A DNA stretch of 64,000 nucleotides from Ophthalmolycus amberensis (Eukaryota > Chordata > Actinopteri > Perciformes > Zoarcidae). Positions 52,501 through 63,931 of the stretch are shown here, one piece after another; position 1 is the first letter of the stretch; each line of letters opens with the position of its first letter. A program made the translations under genes and the position numbers. Under the pieces are notes generated by a model. That model was not told the DNA's origin and did no database searches. It saw only the letters and a program-made list of their open reading frames with translations. The DNA lies in contig JAFEUB010000775.1 in assembly GCA_024529925.1 (NCBI GenBank), positions 1,622,501 to 1,686,500 of the forward strand. Direction: 5' to 3'.

Positions 52501-54270
52501 GGCCAGTTGACCCGCTGGGCCAGCAGTTTGTCAAGCAACATCAATACAAGATTTTGTTATAAGCCACAGTTGATTATAATTACTTGTCCTGATGACATCG
52601 GCCAGGTGGCCAATTCCTGGTTTGTTATAAGAGGTTAAATGCACGATTTCATCTTTTTCCACTCGTCAATTTTATTTTTTATAAATTTCTGCCTTTCCTA
52701 CTTAACCCAACAGGTATGTTTCCTTTACAGTGGGTGCCCGCTGTAAATAACTGAATTATATTGAGGAAACATCTACGCTTTCCGACACTGATCAAATACG
52801 GTGACACATCATGCAAGGTAAGCAAGCAAAGTCGTGATAAGAAAGAAAGTGGGATTTGTCTTAATAAAAAAAAGCAATTTTCTGTGGATTTACTGATGAA
52901 AACTATGATAGGAATATGTTGAAAAATTCAAGACAGGCGGATGAGCTTGGCGACCTTGCCTAAAGGTGTCGACATCAACAACAAGCAGAGTGGAACAGAA
53001 GGAAAAGCTGCCTCCATGTGATGTAAGAGGAGATAAGAGCGTTGTAATTTATAGTTTTAATTGTTTCCAATTTTTACCATTGTGCCCCAGACCAAAAAAC
53101 ATAACGTATCTTCACAATGATACAAATATTGCTTGTCTCATTCTCTTTAAACTTTTAAAAGCAGCCGTTTAATGGTTTAATGAGCCAAGAGTTCAGGACC
53201 CTTCTGGAAGAAACATGGCTGGGAGGCAAAAAAGAAGAAGAAAAAACAGAATCACTGAATATCACACAATATGCAGTGTTTCAAATATGGTTTTGAGAGG
53301 AAATACTTACATTTAAGGGTAGACTTGTGTCAGCGAGGTTAAAGTTATTTGAGAAAACCATTAATGCAACATCTAAAACTTTAGGTATTAAGAGGCCTAA
53401 TAATCTTACTGACCAGTCAATTTATTTTGATTGAGTACAAAAGGTAAATCTCTATCAGATCCCTAAGTTTGGGGACAATTTCAATTTATAACAAAATTAT
53501 ACCTGCTGTGAAAGCTGTGTTGTGTAAAATCATAGGAATTGCTTCAAACAAACTGGAGAATAATGGCATCATCAATGAATCTGCTATTTTTACTTCTTTC
53601 CAAATACGAATGAACTTAAAATTAAACTTAAGTGAACGTTTTGGGATACATACCATTCCAATGAAATTCTAACACTCATGTTGAGTCTATAAACATATGG
53701 TTACATGTACAAGTATTTTTTTACAGAAACATGCACTGGAGATTAAAACCAATGTCTGTTTTTGTAGTAAATAAACCGAGTGTAGCCGACTATTTTTGAG
53801 TGACTATACTTAATCTCAGGGAAAGGAAAAAAAATAAAGAAAATAAATCAACTAACTAACTGTATAGGGTATTTTCAAGGAGACAGGCTCCGGTCAATAG
53901 AGCAATTAATTTTCAGGGGGAAAGGCTTGTTAAGATGAATTTATTTAGAATGAATAAATGCCATGAGTTATTTAATTCCACCCAACATCTTTGTGTTGTG
54001 TAAAGTAGGGCACACCGGCTATGCCTCTGGAGGTTTGGACATAAATCATTACATTACAAATTAAAGGAAGCGAAGAGGAGACAGGTGCTCGGTGTAGCAC
54101 AGAACATAGCAAACACAGCACTGGTCAGGAGCAGACAAATGGCAGCAGCAGCTGCACAGAGTCACATGCAGATACACTCTGCACGGAGATACATAGAATC
54201 AACACATATACCAGATCACATCATAATCCGTCTAAACATATCCAAACCCGACCTCAGCTGTTAATGGAGA
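46568..54270. other. Intergenic, no gene recognised
   Basis: No domain-bearing frame. A 172-codon open stretch from 51,855 starts at GTG and has no recognisable motif. The region at 49,205-49,335 is dense in ATTA/AATTAG sites. Confidence 0.5.
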
Positions 54271-55022
54271 GCAGTGGTGGAACCAAGTATACGCATTTAC
54301 TCTAAATTTGAGGTACTTGTACTTTACTTGGCACAGCCTGTGAATGCAGCACAGGGGAAGGACCCAAATGCAGACAAAAGGAGGCAAAAAAGCTCAGCTC
54401 AGGTATCTAATGAGGAGATTGTAAAAAGGTATATTTGTTAGGTTGGTGTGTAGTTGATTGGGTAGTCTGCAAGACTGCAGCTAAGCCCTTCTCAACACTT
54501 ATTGGGTCACAAGGCAGGCAAGGGTCAAAACCAGGAAGGAAGTCCCAACAGGCAAACAAATCCAAAGGGGCTGGCGAGAAATTGAAATTTCAAAAGATGT
54601 GGCAGAAGTTCAGAACCAGCAGGTTAAAAGTTTCAGATTCCAGGTTTTCAAGTAACTGATGCTAGAATGTAACGGCATGAGGCACATGGCCACTTTGACA
54701 AACTGAACACTGACTGGGGAAAAGAGGCTGGCAGGGCTGATGGGGAGATTGGTGGGGAAGCTCAGGTGAGGGGAATGAGGTGATTGCAGGGCAGATGGGA
54801 GTGGCAAGATCTGGTACGACAGGAGAACAGTCTGAGGGCATCTGGTGGACAGGTAAAGTATAACACCAAAGGGGCCTGCAAGAAATGTGGCTTCAGAGAG
54901 GGACCGAGAAGCAGAATGAGGCAGGAAGCTGGACATTGTGATATTACTAGCATTTCCATTCTATGCAACTTTATACTTCTACTGTACTGAGATGCACATA
55001 TTGTGCTTTTAACTCCACCAAA
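54271..55022 (+). repeat. Teleost repeat (AGCAGTGGTGGAA...TACTTTACTTG type), split by an insertion
   Basis: The left part (54,271-54,328) reads AGCAGTGGTGGAACCAAGTA then AATTTGAGGTACTTGTACTT. The right part (54,949-55,022) continues with CATTTCCATTCTATGCAACT, TTATACTTCTACTGTACTGA and GTGCTTTTAACTCCACC. In fish genomes these two parts normally sit side by side; here about 615 bp separate them. Confidence 0.65.
54329..54943 (-). mobile_element. Insertion of ~615 bp, LTR-like or non-autonomous element
   Basis: The segment interrupts a recognisable fish repeat. TTACT occurs at both junctions (54,324-54,328 and 54,944-54,948), consistent with a 5 bp target duplication. On the minus strand it begins TATCACAATG and ends CTGTGCCA, close to the TG...CA ends of an LTR with one base changed. 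Plus-strand phrases such as AGGGTCAAAACCAGGAAGGA and CAGGCAAACAAATCCAAAG are ones I associate with repetitive elements of fish. A solo LTR is one reading; a MITE is another. Confidence 0.45.
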
Positions 55023-56329
55023 TACTTCTTCCACACCTGATGAAAAGCAGTAGAGGTGTTTGACTAGCTCTGAGAGTGGAGAAGTGACCTTGGCCACCAT
55101 GACAAGCTAGAATTATGCCAGCAGGAGGAAACTCACTATTTTGTTCTTCAAGTGCACGTTGGCAACAGTTTGTGCTAACGATTGCAAAATTGATCGATAG
55201 CAGAGAAAAAAATGCATTGAAATTGACATCAGCAGAATGAATGTGCAGAGTCAGTAAAACAGGTGGTGGCCAGGCCCATGAGAGCAATGCACGCTCTCTG
55301 CGTTCCACAAGTATCGAGTTGAATATTGAGAAGATTTCTTACGCAAGACTTGAAGCGATCACAAATTTATGTTGCTTCGTAAACAGGCAAAAGGAAGTTA
55401 CAAGTCTCATAGATCTTAAGCATCATCGGGAGCAGCAGTTCAAGGTGTTCGCAGAGGATAAGCATCTCACCACCAGAGAACTCTTTGAAGTAAATATGGC
55501 AACATTAAAGGACGCTGGAGAGAATTTGAGATCAGTTCTGTGGACCATTGCTCCACCACCATAAATGACATAAAGATTTACATTGATTATTTATTAGGTC
55601 TTTAGCAGCCAAAACCCACATATCTAAGTCCCATATCAAACTGTATTAAACCCAAATGGCCCATTGATTGTCCATGACCTGTTAACCTCCATTGTTTAAT
55701 TTGCTCAGCATGCTGCAGCAAGTGTTCAGTCACAGCAGTCCGGAAAATAGTAATGAGCAAGGGCAGGGGATTCGATGAAAGAGAGAGTTTAAGGGGAAAA
55801 GGGCATTTAGGAATGACTACGGTAAATTGAGTCATTCCTAACTGACGTATCAGCCTGCAACTTCAGCTCCCATTAATAAAATAACTTGACTGTATTTGTT
55901 TGAGGGAGTTCATTTTGAAATTGTAGGCCCTTTCTGGGAGGAATATTTAGTAACAGCAATAGTAGTGTAAAGAGCAACAAAGGTCCATGTTTAATGAGTG
56001 GGTTGTGGTGGATGAAAGGTGCAAACTCAGGAAGTGACACCTGGGTCCCTGTCTCTGCCATGCTATAAGTACCCGGGTGTAAACTGCCACATTGGCTTCT
56101 TCCGCTTGCTGGGCTCTGTAAACAATGCTGGGCTAGAGTGTCCATCAGGAAAATAATTCCCCAATTCTCCAAAGAATTATTGTCTCAGACTCTAGTCATT
56201 TCATCCATCTCTATCACATTCATCAGCACATGTGGACCGCTTTGGAAAGGATGCTTCCTGCTGTTCAGCTGGGAATGAGCAAAGGAGCCGAATGAGTGCT
56301 GTTGTAGTTAGATAAGCTCATTACACGCA

Positions 56330-56331
<2 letters not shown>
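55023..56331. other. Intergenic with one orphan reading frame (55,241-55,564)
   Basis: The plus-strand frame at 55,241-55,564 starts with ATG, ends TAA and would encode 107 residues, fairly charged, with an apparently helical middle. I do not recognise it and see no promoter or splice context. It may be chance or a decayed transposon frame. Confidence 0.35.

Positions 56332-56367
<36 letters not shown>
56332..56367. repeat. (CA)18 microsatellite
   Basis: An uninterrupted CA run of about 36 bp. Confidence 0.95.
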
Positions 56368-56369
<2 letters not shown>

Positions 56370-59300
56370 GACAACGCTATGTTGCATTTTGCTGCCTGCA
56401 GTCTTTCATTAACCTCGACTGTATTTCCACTGTGACCCCACTCCGGCCTCTCCCTCTCTCAGGCTGGACCAGGATAGATTAAACATCCATACACAGGGCT
56501 GTGGCAGCATTTTATAGTTTTGTATGTTATTGTTCTTGAATCCAGGTTAATTGTGTTGTTTCCCATCATATATGAATAGCTTTAGATCTCATAAAGGCAC
56601 CACTCTGCTGCTGCCTCTCACTGGGCTTAAGCACATTTCAATGGGAAACCGATTAGACCTTCAAACACCATGATACATCTCCCTTTCTAATAGGAAGCTC
56701 ACAGGATAGTCGGCCATGTTTCTAGATGTTCAATCAATTGAAATGATTGCAACCATTTGTTGTACAAATTAAAGCCAATTGAAGCTTATGGAAAGCATGC
56801 CTTGCAACCCTGTAAGCTTCTTGTTTTCGGAGGGAGATTTATTTTGGTGTTGGAAAGCTAAATGATTGCCCCCGACAGGTCTGTGTTTAAGCTCAGTGAG
56901 AAACTGCAGCAAGGTAATGAACCTATTATTTAAATGACACTTCACTGTTAAATGACACTGCTATAAATAAGAGTTGTTTGAATCCTTGTACTGTCTGAGA
57001 GCACGTCAGGGTTGTAAACTTTCTCTCTAACCATCGAGCTGATCTGCAACAAATCTGAATCAATCATGAATTATTTAAACAGACGCCACCATTGCTGTGT
57101 TTGGTGGTTGTGCAGCATATTTGACAACTTGAGAACTTGTGAAAACCACTTTGCCATTTCCCTTGGGCAAACGTACTGTACCAAATACAATTCATTTGAA
57201 GTGCACTTCCAACTGCCGTCACAGTAACCAGTGTGCATTGCTGCCACTCTTGTGCTCTAAATTAGGTGGGATTTGAAATTAAGAGCACTGGATGAACTTG
57301 TGAGAGTATTATGGGAGAAACAATCTGGTCATGTGTAAATATTTACATTACACACTTATTGTATGTGCCTATACAGATGGACATGTTGTATTTTTCCATA
57401 TGTATTATAATACACACAGTATGAGTTGAAATAGTTTTTTCTTCTCTTCAGTAAACTTTGAGCTGTTCTGTCTTAATCCAATTTCATTTAGAAATTACTC
57501 CAAAAAATGTGTGTTTGAGAGACAAAATCAAACAGATGTTAGTTAAAGCTGCACCGGCAGCTACAGAGCAGTGAGCCAATGGGATGCTACAGATTTGCTT
57601 CTGTAATTTTTCACTTGACTGCATCCCACTGCTCCGTAGACTGCCAAAACAATAATAATTACAAAAGAATTGAAAGTGAGACTATTCTCGAGGTACACTA
57701 CCCAATTACGATATATTGAACCTTACTAAATGCATACAGAGTGAATGCAAAGATGTGTTAAATGAGATTAAGCACCAAATTAATCCTTTTAAATGTTGAT
57801 TCTTACATTGCTTAATTCACCAGGGATATGCAAAGCAATGCTTTGAAGTGTAACTCTACGATCTGACAGTTTAACATTGAGGTCATGGGTTTTGTCAAGT
57901 GTTTGTGAGTAGTCCGACTGATTTAGATTTATTTATTTTTGCCTTCAGGTGTAAAGCAGATGAAACAAGCTCCAACAAAGTGATCTGAAAAGAGATGATT
58001 GATCATTTCAGGCTCTATACATGCTAAATAAAAAGGTGGGATAGTCATAGCTGTGAGCGAAATCCATTTCAGACTCTTAAATATGTTATAATCTGATTAA
58101 AATGTGCAGATATGTTCCTTTATTGTTGTGGATTCTATCTTTTAAAATGTTACTGTGTGTGCATTTGAGCCTGCATGTGTTTGAACCGACATTTAAGTTA
58201 ACAAATGAGGCGGGTCAGAGAGCCGAGCAACAGGACGTGTCAACTGTCAAGTGGTTGTCAGGTTATGTAAATGCGGGGCTCAGGGAGCTGGAAAAAAATA
58301 TGCGTCACCGTTCAAAATCAATCTCCATCGATCCTATGCAGCGACGTGATCTTCCAATAGCCACTCACTGTCAAAGATACAACGCCACTCGCTTTCACAC
58401 ACCCCGCACAAATAAGCACAACTCACTGGGCACAGATGGAAAAAAAATACATACATGTTTATTTTACAAGAAGGGCACATCTTTTTTTTTTGTACAAACT
58501 GTAAACTAAATATTGTAATTATTCTGAGGGTTATAATCTTTGACATCACGTTCATGAATGAACACCAGAAACATGTAAATAAATAAATATATAAATAGTC
58601 AGTGACTGCTGCATCTTCCTGTAAATTATAATCCCACACTGGAGAAAACATACAGCATGTAAGCTTGCTACACACATTAAGGACTCTTGAAGATAAAAAG
58701 CACTTGTGTTCATCACGACTACATTTTGAACATCATTGTACAATACTCTATCCCTGCACTCCCCCAACCCTAAATACTGCAATTTAATTTTGTACATGAA
58801 GCTTTGTCACTGAATTGATGTCGAGGTAGGGACTCCGTCATTATCCAGACAGTTTAAGTGAGCTGAAACATCACCACCACATCCCCAAGGCCCGGGAGTG
58901 TTGTGCGGCCCTACGTCTGCTGCGTCCCTTGGTCCGCCATCCGAGGGAGAAGATGGATTCTGCACTGTCACATTTGCTTAAGTTGTCATACGCCATGTAA
59001 GTACACTGATTGCGAGACCGTGTACTGTCACCACAGCTCCCCAAAGCAATATGTATAGAGCAGCCTGGAGGAAATGCTCTGGATCAAACAAAACATCTCG
59101 CTTGTGGGACTGTTGGCTGACATCGCCCTTCTCCAAAATCAAAGCAGTGGCATCTGGAAAGATGACTCACCGAGTTGACAAGGTGAGGGCTCAGGGGGGT
59201 TTTACATGGAGCCAAAATACAGCAGAGATCATTTCAACTCACAGCTGGAGGTATGTTTCTATAAATGTGTACATACAGCATATACGAAAAAGCGTCTGGT

Positions 59301-60707
59301 AAACCTGTAAATGCCAATGATGTCACAACAGATGGCGGATTAATCTCTATATCATTAAGAATACCCCCCACCCACTAAATGTCAGCTTATAAAACACTGG
59401 TTAAATCACAGCATAAGCTACAGTACAGTCACATTCAGCCAAAAGTACAAATTTTGGCAACAGCAATAATAATAATAACAATAAAACTGCCAGGTGGGGC
59501 TTTGATTCAGCGATTTAACTCAAACCACAGAAGGGAAACAGTAGGCCCTGTCTGTTTAATAAGAAATTCAATCTGTGTTAACATTGGGAACACTCATCAA
59601 GTCGACAGAGGCAGCCGAGAGAAAAGAAAAAGAGATGGAGAAAAGGGAGGGTGGGGTGGAGGTGGAGGGGGGAAACCAAATCTTCCCCAAGGCAGTTCCC
59701 CTCCATGTCCAGGCCTGACAGATTGTGTGCAGTTCATGTTTTCTCGCATGTTTGAGCTGGCTTGTGTTGGGAAATAATTAGGGAGTAAATCAAGAAGAAC
59801 TGATGAAGAGAGAAAAGGGAGAGTTACTGAGCTGATATGGTTGAGAGTTTCTAAAAGGCATGGGAGTAGAGGAGTATGTGTGGCACTTGAAATATAATTT
59901 GATCACTCGGAAAATTAAATTAATTCATAATAAAATATCCCTAATCTAAATTCCGGTTCATAAATGTCTGTTTTAAAGTGATGGAGTAGCAGCTAGCAGC
60001 AGCCGAGGACAGGGCAGCAGAGAGGACAATGCTTTTTGTGTCACAAGCCAAGTCACATATTGAGCTAAAAGCTTTCCCCTCCCTTTTTTTGCCATCTAGA
60101 TAGCATTGGATTTTCCAGAGCAGGAAAATCAAATGCTTCATTCAAGACCAATTGCTTTCTATTGGATCAGCTCTTCCTTTCTCTGATGTGCAACAGTTTC
60201 ACGCCTTCATGGACACACCGAGCACACGGTGGACGCTCGGCATACAATGTCAAAAAGCTTTCTGTTGAGCATTCTTTTCCCGAGCAACACTGAACACATC
60301 GGAGCTGTACAGGCTTCCACAGAGAGCTAATGATGTCTGATCATTATGTGTAGGGTTTGCCATTATTTAAACTCTGAAAATGCAATTTCATGTAATTCAA
60401 AGGAGTAAAAAAACAGTGAGCTACATACTGTATATCTTTGACATTATGAATTATGTTATGTAGAGATAATGAATAGCCCACGGGACTTTTTCCACACTCT
60501 CTAGATTCATATTCTTATGTTCTTTGGCCTTTGTTTGTTTTTGGCACAAATACATAAAACTCAAATTTAAAATGATGTAACTTTTGAAAGAAGAAATTGC
60601 ACAATTTTTGTCTTACAAAAAGTTGAAAAAGTTGAATTCATAAGCAATAACATAGAGCATTGCTCAATTAGATAGACTCAGAGGTTTTGCTGCTGGTATG
60701 CCCAGTA

Positions 60708-60710
<3 letters not shown>
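56368..60710. other. Intergenic, no gene recognised; G-quadruplex candidate
   Basis: Contains the G-rich block at 59,645-59,672 and AT-rich, repeat-free sequence at 56,740-57,060. No supported frame. Confidence 0.5.

Positions 60711-60742
<32 letters not shown>
60711..60742. repeat. (TA)16 microsatellite
   Basis: An uninterrupted TA dinucleotide run of 32 bp, likely length-polymorphic. Confidence 0.95.
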
Positions 60743-60745
<3 letters not shown>

Positions 60746-62277
60746 GCTACAGTGCATAAACAAATGACTGTGAGAGGAGTGGCAATAAAAATATGTTTGA
60801 TATCTTGAAGGTGATCCTCACCACAGTGGTTTGTCTTGGACTCCACCCCTGCAAACACAGTCACACTGCATTGTTCTAAATCGCCACTACAGCACAGCAT
60901 GGCTCCCAGCATGAGCGATTTACAAAATCACATATCTGCAAGTTGGCAAAAGGTCACTGAGTGTCACTTGCATTACAGCTAAGTAAACTCTGCGGCTGCT
61001 GCTGCCTCCTCTGTCCGAGTGCAGGAGTTTTAGTTTACATATTTACATTCTTTTTGAATTATGGACTGACGGCATTTGCAAAAGAAATAGAATAAGAAGT
61101 ATCACTTTAAGTGGGCAGAGTAATGAAATGGAGGGCTGCCAGGGGAGACGGTAAGGAGGAGGCAGACAGACGAAGAAAAACATAAAAGGAAGGTATGGTG
61201 CAGGTGTAAAGGACCGTGCTGACTGAGCGAACGGTGGGGAGGAGGGATGAGAGAAGAGGTTGACAGCGCTGAAGAAATAAGGGCAGCGTGAGGGAGGAAG
61301 GGACTTTGCTGACTGAGGAAAGAGGAGCAGGAAAATGGAAAGGAGAGGAGACTGTAGGGCCCAAGAGAGGGTTTGCTGAGGAGCAACAGAGAGGGGAGAC
61401 AAAGCTAATGAAAACCAGGCGTAAGGGGACAAAATGGAGGAAATGTGTAATCTGTCCCAGGAGGACTTGTAGGATGGTCAGAATAGGATACAAGGAAAGG
61501 GAAGTAGACAATAGGAGTGACTTTTCCTTATCTGGAGATACTGCGAGATAACATGGGTAGGGGGGGGGGGGTGTAAAAATGAAATATTCATAAATATATG
61601 ACTTGGCATACGGTTCTGAACAGCATTATCTGCCCCCTGCCTGTTTTAGATGGAATAAGAATACTGTCACTTTGGTGTCTGAGGTGTTTTGATTTAGCAA
61701 TAAAATTGTCATTCGAAGAGAAACAACTGCAACAAAACTAATTATTCTGTACTGAAAATCAATTTACCCACGTTGCTCTCTTCCATAAAACACATACAAA
61801 GCACCTACAAGACATTTTGCTAATAGTTACTACATCTTCCTCCACTGTATATACTGTGTTTATGTCCTTCCTTGTGTCAGTACTGTACAGTATACACATG
61901 CAGATGTATACATCTTTGTAAATGTAAAAAAAAAATGTCTACATGTGCACAAAGCTAGTGTTCTGCTTTAATATTCACATTATCAACATTTATCATCAAA
62001 TGTGTCGATTTCACCAATAAATGCTGAGAGTATTTTGCAGATAGTTATATCCAGGATAAAGTGCCTTTACTTTAAAACATTCTGTAGGTTTTTCCATGTC
62101 GATTTTTGTTGACAGTCTTAAGGTCCCGTATATCCCACTCAGTGTTTCCCTGTCAGGCGTGTTCTTATTAAAGATAATCGTCTCTTTTGTTACGTTTGCT
62201 GTCCTCCTGTGTGAGCTTTTCTTCCCTTTGTGTGTACATCCATGCCTCGGTGTACTCCGATCAATATTGGCCTCCTC
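60743..62277. other. drd1 3' flank / probable 3'UTR, with purine-rich tract
   Basis: No gene is visible here. The part next to drd1 probably holds its 3'UTR on the minus strand. From about 61,115 to 61,515 the plus strand is strongly purine-rich, which produces several meaningless overlapping serine/proline/leucine-rich reading frames on the opposite strand. A G12 run lies at 61,560-61,571. Confidence 0.5.
61967..61972 (-). terminator. Candidate polyadenylation signal ATTAAA for drd1
   Basis: This is the first near-canonical poly(A) hexamer I see downstream of the drd1 stop, about 305 bp 3' of it. A U-rich run (complement of the A run at 61,926-61,935) follows about 30 nt later. I saw no AATAAA on the minus strand between about 60,900 and 62,277. 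D1 transcripts in other vertebrates can have long 3'UTRs, so a more distal site is possible. Confidence 0.3.
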
Positions 62278-63666
62278 TCAACATGGCACGGTTTTATGCT
62301 GTCCGTTCTGTGTTATGGGATTGATCTTTTCCAGGGTGACCTCAGTGTCGCTGTCGAAATTCCCAGAGATGGCTGGGGAGAGTTTCTCCAGGGCGTTGTT
62401 TCCCATTCCCACCTCGATCTCCAGTCCGCATCCATCCTTCTTCTGTAACTCCTCCTCCTGACACAGGATGCTGTGGGGGATCACATAGTTGGCTGAATGG
62501 TTGCCCTCCTTCGGGATGTGACTCTTGGGCTGATACTGACAGTTGGGGTTCGAGTTGGGGGCGCCCATGTTGTTGTTAATGCTGACGATCTCGATGGCGT
62601 TGCTCCCAGGGCAGAGCCGGTGACAGCCCAGGAGGATGGAGAAGGCCTTGCGGAAGTCGGCGTTGAAGGCATAGATGATAGGATTTAGCGAGGAGTTCGC
62701 CCAGCCAAACCACACAAACACATCGAAGGTGGTGGAGCTGATGCAGAAGAAGTCTGTGCCGTCTGGCAAGTTCGGCTCGCAGAACGGAACCATGCAGTTA
62801 AGGATGAAGAAGGGCAACCAGCAGCACACAAACACTCCCATGATGACTGAGAGCGTCTTTAAGACTTTGGTTTCTCGCTTGAACGACATTTTGAATGAGC
62901 TCTCGCTCTCAATGCTCGAACTATTCCCCATGCTGCTGTGGCGGTTTTTGGCACTCTCTGCTGCCCGCTCCAGGGCAGATATTCTCCGTATCTGTATCTG
63001 AGCGATACGGTAGATCCGGGTGTAGATGACGATCATGATAGCCACGGGAATGTAGAAGCTGATAAGGGAGGAGGAGATGGCGTAGGTCCTGTTAAGGCTG
63101 GAGTCGCAGTTGTGAGGGGGCAGATCGCCGGTGTATGTTCCATTCAGCTCTGCGTAGCTGGTGGTCTGAGCTTTGTGCCAGTTTAGCTGAACAGGAATGA
63201 AGGAGATGAGGACTGACAGGGTCCACGCCACACTGATCATCAGACATGCCACTTTAGGGGTCATCTTGCGTTCATAGCGGAACGGGCTCGAGATGGCCCA
63301 GTAACGGTCCACACTAATCACACACAGGTTCAAGATGGAGGCAGTGGAGCACATGATGTCGAACGCCACCCAGACGTTGCAGAACGCGCCAAACGGCCAG
63401 AAGCCCACGATCTCAGTGGCCGCCTTCCACGGCATTACCAGGAGAGCTACCAGGAGGTCAGAGATGGCCAGCGAGATAACAAAGAAGTTGGTGACCTTCG
63501 ACCTCAGGTGCCGGAACTTGGTGACAGCGACGCACACAAGCGTGTTGCCTAGCAGCGTGGTGAAGATGAGCAGGAAGAGGAAGCATCCTGTCAGCACACG
63601 TTTAGACGAGTCTCGGTCTGGCAGCAGCTGCTTTCCATCTCGAACCGTTGAGAAATTCTGATCCAT
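62278..63666 (-). CDS. drd1: Dopamine D1 receptor (class A GPCR), complete single-exon CDS
   Basis: This 462-residue protein is a Gs/Golf-coupled plasma-membrane receptor for dopamine that raises cAMP. Seven hydrophobic segments lie near residues 25-50, 60-81, 97-118, 138-160, 196-217, 272-292 and 312-334. Visible hallmarks are the amine-binding Asp103, the catechol-binding TM5 serines 199, 200 and 203, the DRY motif at 120-122, CWLP at 282-285, NPIIY at 328-332, and Cys96/Cys187 for the extracellular disulfide. N-glycosylation sequons sit at Asn4, Asn175 and Asn192, and the likely palmitoylated cysteines are 348 and 352. The long C-tail with VSINNN and the ending ITQNGQH are D1-type rather than D5-type. 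Length fits fish D1 receptors. The start has a strong context (AACATGG-like, A at -3 and G at +4), and the next Met is residue 79. Residue 224 is Ile where mammalian D1 has Lys. Teleosts keep two D1 paralogs (drd1a/drd1b); I cannot assign which this is. Confidence 0.97.
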   Translation of the reverse strand: MDQNFSTVRDGKQLLPDRDSSKRVLTGCFLFLLIFTTLLGNTLVCVAVTKFRHLRSKVTNFFVISLAISDLLVALLVMPWKAATEIVGFWPFGAFCNVWVAFDIMCSTASILNLCVISVDRYWAISSPFRYERKMTPKVACLMISVAWTLSVLISFIPVQLNWHKAQTTSYAELNGTYTGDLPPHNCDSSLNRTYAISSSLISFYIPVAIMIVIYTRIYRIAQIQIRRISALERAAESAKNRHSSMGNSSSIESESSFKMSFKRETKVLKTLSVIMGVFVCCWLPFFILNCMVPFCEPNLPDGTDFFCISSTTFDVFVWFGWANSSLNPIIYAFNADFRKAFSILLGCHRLCPGSNAIEIVSINNNMGAPNSNPNCQYQPKSHIPKEGNHSANYVIPHSILCQEEELQKKDGCGLEIEVGMGNNALEKLSPAISGNFDSDTEVTLEKINPITQNGQHKTVPC

Positions 63667-63679
63667 TGTTTATATTACA

Positions 63680-63931
63680 CTGGTAATAAAGTGAGATAGG
63701 GGGTGGGTGAGGGGGGTGTCAACAGTCACCCCATCACATCCCCAGCCTGCAGCAGCTGTGCCTCTCTGGGGAGGAGTTTTAGACGGACGGAGTGGCTGGT
63801 GGAGAGGTCAATTGTCTCGGCACCAGCTCTCCCACAGACTGGGTCATCCATAAGCTCCTTGTCACAACCACCATCTTTGCACGAAAACTGCTAAAAATAT
63901 TTCAAAAATATCTCTTGACGCCCAAAAATAC
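63680..63931 (-). other. drd1: Putative 5'UTR intron of drd1
   Basis: On the minus strand, 13 nt before the drd1 start codon, a long pyrimidine tract (about 63,685-63,718) ends in TTTATTACCAG, a strong 3' splice acceptor. The best upstream donor is CAG|GTATTT, with the intron starting at 63,931, which gives a 252 bp intron. Mammalian DRD1 is known to carry a short intron in its 5'UTR and an uninterrupted coding region, so the arrangement is expected. The acceptor is well supported by the sequence; the donor choice is inference. The same tract makes the plus strand G-rich. Confidence 0.55.

Noticed and set aside
61043..61511. Three overlapping minus-strand frames rich in Ser/Pro/Leu
   Set aside because: They are shadows of the purine-rich tract and overlap one another in different phases.
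62278..63666. D5 (drd5) identity for the receptor
   Set aside because: The Ile at residue 224 and CMVPFC at 291-296 recall D5, but the C-tail (LLGCHRLCPGSNAIEIVSINNN, described here in part as VSINNN and ITQNGQH) is D1-type.
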